From contig CAYJKL010000036.1 in the NCBI GenBank assembly GCA_964370755.1, positions 1 through 6,657 of the forward strand: a DNA stretch of 6,657 nt. Direction: 5' to 3'. The notes under the pieces are model-generated. The model searched no databases and was not told the origin of the DNA. It worked only from the letters and a program-made list of their open reading frames with translations. The stretch is from CAKOSP01 sp964370755. GTDB taxonomy: Bacteria > Bacillota_I > Bacilli_A > RF39 > UBA660. Of the stretch, positions 1 to 5,957 are shown piece by piece (position 1 is the first letter of the stretch; each line of letters opens with the position of its first letter). Both the position numbers and the translations under genes were made by a program.

Positions 1-932
1 TAATTAGAGTTTATATTGTTCAAAAAAGAAAAATTCAAGTTGGAGATAAAATGTCTGGTAGACATGGTAATAAAGGGGTTATTTCTTTAGTTTTACCTGA
101 AGAAGATATGCCTTATATGCCTGATGGTAGACCAGTTGATATCATGCTTAATCCACTTGGGGTTCCATCTCGTATGAACATTGGACAAATTTTAGAAATC
201 CACCTTGGTATGGCTGGTAAAAAGATGGGTGTTAAATATGCAACTCCTGTATTTGATTCAGCAACTTGGGGAGATATAGAAGAAGAAATTAAAGAAGCTG
301 GTATGGATGAAGATGCTAAAACTGTGTTATACGATGGTAGAACTGGTGAAGCATTTGATAATAAAGTATCAGTTGGGGTAATGTACATGGTTAAACTTCA
401 TCACATGGTTGATGATAAATTACATGCCCGTGCTACTGGACCTTACTCACTTGTTACACAACAACCACTTGGTGGTAAAGCACAGTTTGGTGGACAAAGA
501 TTTGGAGAAATGGAAGTTTGGGCACTTTATGCTTATGGTGCTGCACACGTTCTACAAGAAATCTTAACTATCAAATCTGATGATATTGTTGGTAGAGTAA
601 AAGTTTATGAAGCACTTGTTAAAGGTAAACTTGTTAACCAAGCAGGTGTACCAGAAAGTTTCCGTGTTCTTGTTAAAGAATTCCAAGCTTTAGGTTTAGA
701 TGTTCAAGTGGTTAATAACCAAGATGAAGTATGTGAATTTAAAGATATGGAAGAAGAAGAACCAGATACAGCTTTCAAAATTGATGAAATCGAACTTAAA
801 GAAGAAATCGCTACTTTAGAACCTGAAGTAGAAACTGAAGAAATTATCGAAGAAGAAGATGAATTATCAGATGATTTAGATGATTTAGAGTTTCCTGTTG
901 ATATAGAGCTTGATGAAGAAGAAGGGGAATAG
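1..932 (+). CDS. rpoB: RNA polymerase beta subunit, C-terminal part (5' end outside window)
   Basis: This is the C-terminal third or less of the beta subunit of DNA-dependent RNA polymerase, which with beta-prime forms the active-site cleft. The reading frame is open from position 3, upstream of the first ATG at 51, and already reads RVYIVQKRKIQVGDK, so the ATG at 51 is an internal Met and not a start. The highly conserved block GDKMSGRHGNKG follows; its two lysines, at 48-50 and 72-74, correspond to the active-site lysines 1065 and 1073 of E. coli RpoB. Next come the PVDIMLNPLGVPSRMN and AQFGGQRFGEMEVWALYAYG blocks, the latter part of the clamp region that packs on beta-prime. The last 64 residues form a strongly acidic tail, with about half Asp or Glu, that lies beyond the conserved core. 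The stop is TAG. rpoC follows after ten bases, as is usual for the rpoBC operon. Confidence 0.98.
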   Translation, partial: IRVYIVQKRKIQVGDKMSGRHGNKGVISLVLPEEDMPYMPDGRPVDIMLNPLGVPSRMNIGQILEIHLGMAGKKMGVKYATPVFDSATWGDIEEEIKEAGMDEDAKTVLYDGRTGEAFDNKVSVGVMYMVKLHHMVDDKLHARATGPYSLVTQQPLGGKAQFGGQRFGEMEVWALYAYGAAHVLQEILTIKSDDIVGRVKVYEALVKGKLVNQAGVPESFRVLVKEFQALGLDVQVVNNQDEVCEFKDMEEEEPDTAFKIDEIELKEEIATLEPEVETEEIIEEEDELSDDLDDLEFPVDIELDEEEGE

Positions 933-935
933 GTG
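931..935 (+). promoter_or_regulatory. Ribosome binding site of rpoC
   Basis: AGGTG lies seven bases before the rpoC ATG and overlaps the rpoB stop codon (TAG at 930-932). A purine stretch, GAAGGGG at 921-927, sits further upstream inside rpoB and may help recruit ribosomes. The arrangement suggests translational coupling of the two large polymerase subunits; this is inferred from spacing only. Confidence 0.7.
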
Positions 936-942
936 TTAATAT

Positions 943-3900
943 ATGTTAGATGTTAATAAATTTAAAGGTATTAAAGTTGGTATAGCCAGCCCTGATAAAA
1001 TACGTAGTTGGTCTTATGGTGAAGTTAAAAAGCCTGAGACAATTAACTATCGTACACTTAAACCTGAACGTGATGGATTATTTTGTGAAAAAATATTCGG
1101 TCCTTCAAAAGATTTTGAATGTAGTTGTGGTAAATATAAAAGATTAAGATATAAAAATATCGTTTGTGACCGTTGTGGTGTTGAGGTAACTCGTGCGAAC
1201 GTTAGACGTGAGAGAATGGGGCACATAGAACTTGCTGCTCCTTGTTCTCATATTTGGTTTTTCAAAGGTGTTCCATCTAAAATGGGTCTTGCTCTTGATA
1301 TGTCACCACGTGACTTAGAAGAAGTTTTATACTTTGTTAGTTACGTAGTACTTGATCCAGGGAAAGCTCCACTTGAGAAAAAACAAACTTTATCTGATAA
1401 AGAATACAGAGCTTACTATGAAAAATATGGAAATAATTTTAAAGTAGGTATGGGAGCTGAGGCAATAAAAGTACTTCTTAGTGAAGTTGATATTGCTAAA
1501 GAGCTTGAAACTGTAAGAAAAGATTTAGAAACTGCTACTAGTCAAAAAAGAGTTAGACTTGTTAAACGTCTTGATTGTTTAGTTGCATTTGAAGAATCTA
1601 AAAATAAACCTGAATGGATGATACTTGATGCAGTTCCAGTAATTCCACCAGAACTTAGACCAATGATTCAACTTGATGGTGGTAGATTTGCTACAAGTGA
1701 CTTAAATGATTTATATAGAAGAATTATTAATAGAAATAATCGTCTTAAAAAACTTTTAGAACTTGGTGCTCCTGGTATTATCGTTCAAAATGAAAAACGT
1801 ATGTTACAAGAAGCTGTTGATTCACTTTTTGATAACGGTAGAAGAGGAAGAAGTGTTACTTCTGCAAACTCTAGGCCGCTTAAATCACTAAGTTCAATGC
1901 TTAAAGGTAAACAAGGTCGTTTTAGACAAAACTTACTTGGTAAACGTGTAGATTACTCTGGACGTTCAGTTATCGTAGTAGGACCAAGTCTTAAAATGTA
2001 TCAATGTGGTCTTCCAAAAGAAATGGCTATTGAGCTATTTAAACCACATATTATTAATGGTATAGTTGAGAGAGGTCTTGCGCATAACATTAAAGGTGCT
2101 AAGAAGTTAATTGATGCAAGAGATGAACAAGTTTGGGATATCGTTGAAGATGTAATTACTGAATATCCAGTTTTACTTAACCGTGCCCCAACACTACATA
2201 GACTTGGTATCCAAGCATTTGAACCTAAACTTATTGGTGGTAAAGCAATTAGACTACATCCATTAGTTTGTACAGCGTTTAATGCGGACTTTGATGGTGA
2301 CCAAATGGCGGTACACGTACCACTTTCTGAAGAAGCTAAGGCTGAGGCAAGAATCTTAATGATTGGTGCTAATAACATCCTTAACCCTAAAGATGGTAAA
2401 CCAATTGTTACTCCATCACAAGATATGGTACTTGGTAACTGTTATCTTACAATGGAAAAAGATGGACTTCCAGGTGAAGGACATGTTTATAAAGATCCTA
2501 GTGAAGCTTTAATGGCATATGAAAGAAGAGAAATTACTCTTCATACTAGAATTGTAATTCCGGTTAAATCATTTAAACATAAATTATTTACTGCAGATTC
2601 AAGTGATAAATATATTGTTACTACTGTTGGTAAAATTAAGTTTAATGAAATATTACCTGATACTTTTCCATATATTAATGAAGCTAGTAAAGAAAATATT
2701 GAAGGTATTACACCTGATAAATTCTTTATTGCAATGGGAGCTAATATTCCTGAAGAAGTTGCTAAAATGCCACTTGTTAAACCATTTATTCAAAAAGATT
2801 TATCGCAAATCATTGCACAAATCTTTAAAAGATATAAAACAACTGAAACATCAGTTATGCTTGATAACCTTAAAAATTTAGGTTTTAAATATTCTACTAA
2901 AGCTGGTATTACTGTATCAATTTCTGATATTGTAAGAAGTGGTAAAAAAGATGAGATTATTACTGAATCTAAAGCTAAGGTTGATAAAATTAATAAGCAA
3001 TATAATAGAGGTATGATTACTGAGCAAGAAAGATATGCAAGTGTAATTGAAACTTGGACAGAAGCTACTGATCAAGTTAAAAATGAGCTTAAAAATATTT
3101 CTGAAAGTGATTACTCTAACCCAATATTCATGATGATGAACTCTGGAGCTCGTGGTAAAATTTCAAACTTTACACAGCTTGCAGGTATGCGTGGATTAAT
3201 GGCAAAACCATCTGGTGAAACTGTTGAAATACCAATCACTTCATCATTTATTGAAGGTCTATCAGTATCTGAGTTCTTCTTATCGACACATGGTTCTCGT
3301 AAAGGATCTGCCGATACAGCGCTTAGAACTGCAGACTCTGGATACTTAACAAGAAGACTTGTTGATGTTGCTCAAGATATTTTAGTTAGAGAACATGACT
3401 GTGGTGCTAAACAAGGTATTATGGTTTATGATCTTTTAAATGATAAAGATGCATCAGTTATAGAACCTCTTTCAGAGCGTATCTTAGGAAGATATTCAAG
3501 TAAGAAAATTATTAATCCAGTTACTAAAGAAGTTATCTTAAATGCTGGTGAGATGATTACTGAGGCTATGGTTGCTAAAATCATGAAAGCTGATATTAAA
3601 CGTGTTGAAATAAGAAGTGTTCTTACATGTAAAAGCGATAATGGTGTTTGTCAAAAATGTTACGGACGTAACCTTGCAACTGGTAACCTAGTTGAAACTG
3701 GTGAAGCTGTAGGTATTATGGCTGCACAATCAATTGGTGAACCTGGAACACAGCTTACAATGAGAACATTCCATACAGGAGGAGTTGCCGGTGGTGATGA
3801 TATCACTCAAGGTCTTCCAAGAGTAGAAGAATTATTCGAAGCACGTATACCAAAATGGAAAGCAACACTTGCTGAAGTTACTGGTAAAGTTGTTAATATT

Positions 3901-4632
3901 AAAGAAAACAATGGTAAACATGATATCGCTATTGAAAATGAAGCTGGTATCACTGAAGTTTCAACAAATTATAATATGAAACTTAGAGTTGCGGTTGGAG
4001 ATGATGTTGAAGCAGGAGATAAACTTACTGAAGGTGTTATTTCGCCTAAAGAGTTACTTGCATTTACTAATCCACTTAGAGCTCAAGAATACATTCTTAA
4101 AGAAGTTCAAAATGTTTATAAACTTCAAGGTGTTGATATCAACGATAAACATATTGAAATTATAGTTAAGAGAATGATTAATAAAATTAGAATTACCGAT
4201 GCAGGAGATTCTGAATTTGTTGAAGGTTTATCTGTTTCTCTTAAAACTTTTGCTGAAGGAAATAAACCAGTTATACTTGAAGGTAAAGTTCCAGCTATAG
4301 GTAACCCTATAATGCTTGGTATTACTAAATCTTCACTTGAAACTGATTCATTCTTATCAGCTGCGTCATTCCAAGAGACTACTAGAGTACTTACTGATGC
4401 TGCAATACGTGGTAAAGTGGACTACTTAAAAGGTCTTAAAGAAAATGTTATCATAGGTAAATTAATACCTGCTGGTACTGGTGCTAAAGAGTATGCAAAT
4501 ATTGATATAGCACTTGAAAATGCATTAATGGATGATGATGCTAGTGAAATACTAGAAGAAAAATTTATAGACAATAATGATTTACTAAGTGATAATTTAC
4601 TAAGTGATGAATTAACTGATAAAGAAGCGTAA
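943..4632 (+). CDS. rpoC: RNA polymerase beta-prime subunit, complete
   Basis: This 1229-residue protein is the catalytic beta-prime subunit of RNA polymerase. The start MLDVNKFKGIKVGIASP is the usual Bacillota N-terminus and has an RBS at 931-935. In order it shows: the N-terminal zinc ribbon with Cys60, 62, 75 and 78; clamp helices that bind sigma at about 252-298; the rudder region near 299-314; the switch motif LLGKRVDYSGRSVIVVGP; the catalytic NADFDGD with Mg-binding Asp449, 451 and 453; the secondary-channel rim helices around 665-705; the bridge helix at about 775-811; the second zinc site with Cys820, 896, 903 and 906; and the trigger loop with MRTFHTGG at 940-947. No long trigger-loop insertion of the E. 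coli type is present. It is about 30 residues longer than B. subtilis RpoC as I recall it, mostly from an acidic C-terminal tail containing a short tandem repeat. Bridge-helix residues Ser785 and Ser789 replace the usual Ala and Leu. It is co-transcribed with rpoB and ends in an intrinsic terminator. Confidence 0.99.
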   Translation: MLDVNKFKGIKVGIASPDKIRSWSYGEVKKPETINYRTLKPERDGLFCEKIFGPSKDFECSCGKYKRLRYKNIVCDRCGVEVTRANVRRERMGHIELAAPCSHIWFFKGVPSKMGLALDMSPRDLEEVLYFVSYVVLDPGKAPLEKKQTLSDKEYRAYYEKYGNNFKVGMGAEAIKVLLSEVDIAKELETVRKDLETATSQKRVRLVKRLDCLVAFEESKNKPEWMILDAVPVIPPELRPMIQLDGGRFATSDLNDLYRRIINRNNRLKKLLELGAPGIIVQNEKRMLQEAVDSLFDNGRRGRSVTSANSRPLKSLSSMLKGKQGRFRQNLLGKRVDYSGRSVIVVGPSLKMYQCGLPKEMAIELFKPHIINGIVERGLAHNIKGAKKLIDARDEQVWDIVEDVITEYPVLLNRAPTLHRLGIQAFEPKLIGGKAIRLHPLVCTAFNADFDGDQMAVHVPLSEEAKAEARILMIGANNILNPKDGKPIVTPSQDMVLGNCYLTMEKDGLPGEGHVYKDPSEALMAYERREITLHTRIVIPVKSFKHKLFTADSSDKYIVTTVGKIKFNEILPDTFPYINEASKENIEGITPDKFFIAMGANIPEEVAKMPLVKPFIQKDLSQIIAQIFKRYKTTETSVMLDNLKNLGFKYSTKAGITVSISDIVRSGKKDEIITESKAKVDKINKQYNRGMITEQERYASVIETWTEATDQVKNELKNISESDYSNPIFMMMNSGARGKISNFTQLAGMRGLMAKPSGETVEIPITSSFIEGLSVSEFFLSTHGSRKGSADTALRTADSGYLTRRLVDVAQDILVREHDCGAKQGIMVYDLLNDKDASVIEPLSERILGRYSSKKIINPVTKEVILNAGEMITEAMVAKIMKADIKRVEIRSVLTCKSDNGVCQKCYGRNLATGNLVETGEAVGIMAAQSIGEPGTQLTMRTFHTGGVAGGDDITQGLPRVEELFEARIPKWKATLAEVTGKVVNIKENNGKHDIAIENEAGITEVSTNYNMKLRVAVGDDVEAGDKLTEGVISPKELLAFTNPLRAQEYILKEVQNVYKLQGVDINDKHIEIIVKRMINKIRITDAGDSEFVEGLSVSLKTFAEGNKPVILEGKVPAIGNPIMLGITKSSLETDSFLSAASFQETTRVLTDAAIRGKVDYLKGLKENVIIGKLIPAGTGAKEYANIDIALENALMDDDASEILEEKFIDNNDLLSDNLLSDELTDKEA
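4579..4608 (+). repeat. 15-bp tandem duplication in the rpoC 3' end
   Basis: Two 15-base units at 4579-4593 and 4594-4608 differ only at the first base (G versus A) and share TTTACTAAGTGAT. They encode DLLSD followed by NLLSD in the acidic tail of beta-prime. The period is a multiple of three, so the frame is kept. It looks like a small slippage duplication in an unconstrained tail. Confidence 0.8.
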
Positions 4633-4650
4633 TATTACGTTTCTTTTTTT
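4621..4650 (+). terminator. Intrinsic terminator of the rpoBC operon, overlapping the rpoC stop
   Basis: A palindrome runs from 4621 to 4646 with arms AAAGAAGCGTAAT and ATTACGTTTCTTT. All 13 positions pair, one of them as G-U, and the real loop is probably the central four bases. The descending arm runs into seven consecutive T at 4644-4650. The ascending arm contains the last three sense codons of rpoC and its TAA stop (4630-4632). Ribosomes terminating rpoC would therefore cover the stem, which may make termination depend on ribosome release. Confidence 0.85.
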
Positions 4651-4681
4651 GTAAAGTTTTAGTATAATTTTTTGGAATTAA

Positions 4682-4710
4682 TTGACTTTACTTTATTTAT
4701 TTTATATACT
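4682..4710 (+). promoter_or_regulatory. Sigma-A type promoter for the dGTPase-M16 unit
   Basis: The -35 box TTGACT (4682-4687) and -10 box TATACT (4705-4710) each match the housekeeping consensus at five of six positions, with the ideal 17-base spacing. The expected transcript start is near A4717, giving an untranslated leader of roughly 128 bases before the ATG at 4845. It lies just after the rpoC terminator, so the downstream genes probably form their own transcription unit. In so AT-rich a sequence chance matches are common, but two good boxes at exact spacing between a terminator and a gene is convincing. Confidence 0.7.
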
Positions 4711-4738
4711 TAGGTTAGTTAAGTTATAATAAATTTTT

Positions 4739-4769
4739 AGAAGAAGTGTAGTAATATCCTTCTTTTTTT
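4739..4769 (+). terminator. Terminator-like hairpin in the dGTPase leader (possible attenuator)
   Basis: AAGAAG at 4741-4746 pairs with CTTCTT at 4759-4764, extendable outward by a G-U and an A-U pair, around a 12-base loop, and is followed by an unbroken T run to 4769. The stem is short and A/U-rich, so it is weaker than the rpoC terminator. It sits about 22 bases after the predicted start site at 4717 and before the coding start. It could attenuate the downstream genes, end a transcript of roughly 50 bases, or serve as a back-up terminator for rpoBC read-through. Confidence 0.5.
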
Positions 4770-4834
4770 GTCTTAATGATGGCAAATTTATTTAATTTAT
4801 ATCAATTATTTAGTTATTATTGTATAATATGGTT

Positions 4835-4839
4835 AGGAG
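4835..4839 (+). promoter_or_regulatory. Ribosome binding site deciding the dGTPase start
   Basis: AGGAG lies five bases before the ATG at 4845. The in-frame ATGs at 4776 and 4779 have no such motif; they directly follow the T run of the leader hairpin, and starting there would add 23 mostly hydrophobic residues not expected in a cytosolic HD enzyme. The start at 4845 is therefore preferred. Confidence 0.85.
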
Positions 4840-4844
4840 ATAAT

Positions 4845-5957
4845 ATGGGTAATATAAATGAAAATATGAAAATAAAACAGCAATATTTGTCTAAGTTTGC
4901 TTGTGATGATGATGATGCATATAGATATGTGGTGGAGGATAGTGATCTTAGAACACCTTATTTTAGAGACGTAGATAGAATTATATACTCACTTGCGTAT
5001 GTAAGATATATTAATAAGACGCAAGTGTTTACATATCAAGATAATGATCATTTAACTAAGAGAATGCTTCATGTTCAGTTTGTATCTAAAATTGCTAGGA
5101 CAATTGGTAGAGCACTTGGTCTTAATGAAGATTTGATTGAAGCTGCTGCTCTTGGTCACGATTTAGGGCATGTACCTTTTGGTCACGTTGGAGAGTATAT
5201 CTTAAATGATTTAAGTTTAAAATATAGCGAAGGATATTTTAATCATAATGTACAAAGTGTAAGGGTACTTAGAGATGTAGAAAACTTTGGTAATGGTGTA
5301 AATGTTACATTTCAAGTTTTAGATGCGATAATGTGTCATAATGGAGAGATACTAAATAGAGAGTATAGACCCAAAAAGAAAAGTCCTTCTGTTTTTTTAG
5401 AAGAATACGAAAGAACTTATAAAGAAGAAAAGGTTAGCTTAATACCTAGTACTTTAGAAGGGTGCGTTGTTAGAATTAGTGATATGGTTGCATATGTTGG
5501 TAGAGATATTGAAGATGGTATAAGAATGAAACTAATTAAAAAGAGTGATATACCTAAAAAAATAGGTGATACTTTAGGGTATACTAATAGAGATATTGTC
5601 AATAATATAGTTATGGATATAATAAATAATAGTTATGGTAAAGATTATATAAAACTAAGTGATGATGTTTATGAGTGTCTTTTAGAACTTAAAAAATTTA
5701 ATTTTAAAAATATTTACATTAAAGCTTATACTGAAGAAGAAAATAAAGAAATTAGACTTATGTTTAATAAGTTATTTGAAAAATGTTTGAATGATTTAAA
5801 AACTAATAATAGTGAATCTAAGATAATAAGCTCATATTATAATCATATGTGTGAAGATTATAAGAAAAATAATTCCTTTGAAAGAATTGTTATTGATTAT
5901 ATAGCGGGTATGACTGATGATTATTTTATTAAAAGTTACAAGGAGGGAATAATATAG
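4845..5957 (+). CDS. dgt: dGTPase-family HD-domain triphosphohydrolase
   Basis: This 370-residue protein belongs to the HD superfamily and resembles deoxyguanosinetriphosphate triphosphohydrolases. That family converts dNTPs to deoxynucleoside plus triphosphate in the cytosol and so adjusts dNTP pools. Visible signatures are RDVDRIIYS with KTQVF (residues 41-62), a conserved block before the first ligand, then LHVQ with His76, GHDLGHVPFGH with His105 and Asp106 (also His109 and His114), FNHNVQS with His134, MCHNGE with His165, and RISDMVAYVGRDIED with Asp213. His76, His105, Asp106 and Asp213 are the likely metal ligands, and all are intact. The C-terminus carries the family-typical DYIAGMTDDYF. 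Length is within the family range. The substrate (dGTP or other dNTPs) cannot be told from sequence. Its Arg codons are all AGA or AGG, unlike rpoBC, which also use CGT, fitting lower expression. A promoter lies at 4682-4710, and its stop overlaps the next gene's start. Confidence 0.88.
   Translation: MGNINENMKIKQQYLSKFACDDDDAYRYVVEDSDLRTPYFRDVDRIIYSLAYVRYINKTQVFTYQDNDHLTKRMLHVQFVSKIARTIGRALGLNEDLIEAAALGHDLGHVPFGHVGEYILNDLSLKYSEGYFNHNVQSVRVLRDVENFGNGVNVTFQVLDAIMCHNGEILNREYRPKKKSPSVFLEEYERTYKEEKVSLIPSTLEGCVVRISDMVAYVGRDIEDGIRMKLIKKSDIPKKIGDTLGYTNRDIVNNIVMDIINNSYGKDYIKLSDDVYECLLELKKFNFKNIYIKAYTEEENKEIRLMFNKLFEKCLNDLKTNNSESKIISSYYNHMCEDYKKNNSFERIVIDYIAGMTDDYFIKSYKEGII
5940..5946 (+). promoter_or_regulatory. 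Ribosome binding site of the M16-like gene
   Basis: AAGGAGG, a full-strength Shine-Dalgarno sequence inside the last codons of the dGTPase gene, sits ten bases before a GTG start at 5957. It supports GTG as the start even though there is no ATG nearby; the first in-frame ATG, at 6032, has no comparable motif. Confidence 0.8.

Noticed and set aside
113..388. 91-codon open frame on the minus strand inside rpoB
   Set aside because: Antisense shadow of a strongly conserved coding region, with no family resemblance.
2001..2378. 125-codon open frame on the minus strand inside rpoC
   Set aside because: Antisense to the catalytic region of rpoC; its openness follows from rpoC codon use, and the product resembles nothing I know.
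2603..2881. 92-codon plus-strand frame inside rpoC
   Set aside because: Leu/Lys/Ile-rich out-of-frame translation; rpoC in its own frame aligns well with B. subtilis RpoC through this stretch.
1..4632. Mycoplasma-type genetic code (TGA as Trp)
   Set aside because: The Trp codons checked in rpoB and rpoC are all TGG, and no in-frame TGA occurs in any gene, so nothing supports recoding despite the AT-rich, Mollicutes-like composition.
4640..4668. TATAAT at 4663-4668 as another promoter
   Set aside because: The would-be -35 falls in the T run of the rpoC terminator and matches poorly; chance matches are frequent at this base composition.
4725..4730. TATAAT at 4725-4730 as a -10 box
   Set aside because: No recognisable -35 17 bases upstream, and it would start transcription inside the leader hairpin.
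4800..4828. TATAAT at 4823-4828 as the promoter of the dGTPase gene
   Set aside because: Perfect -10 match but only a poor -35 (TATCAA), and the transcript would start at about the ribosome binding site, leaving almost no leader.
4776..4844. Upstream in-frame ATGs extending the dGTPase by 23 residues
   Set aside because: No ribosome binding site, position right after a terminator-like T run, and a hydrophobic extension unlike the family. The ATG at 4845 has a good AGGAG.
5417..5602. 61-codon open frame on the minus strand inside the dGTPase gene
   Set aside because: Hydrophobic antisense translation opposite the Asp213 region; no supporting signals.
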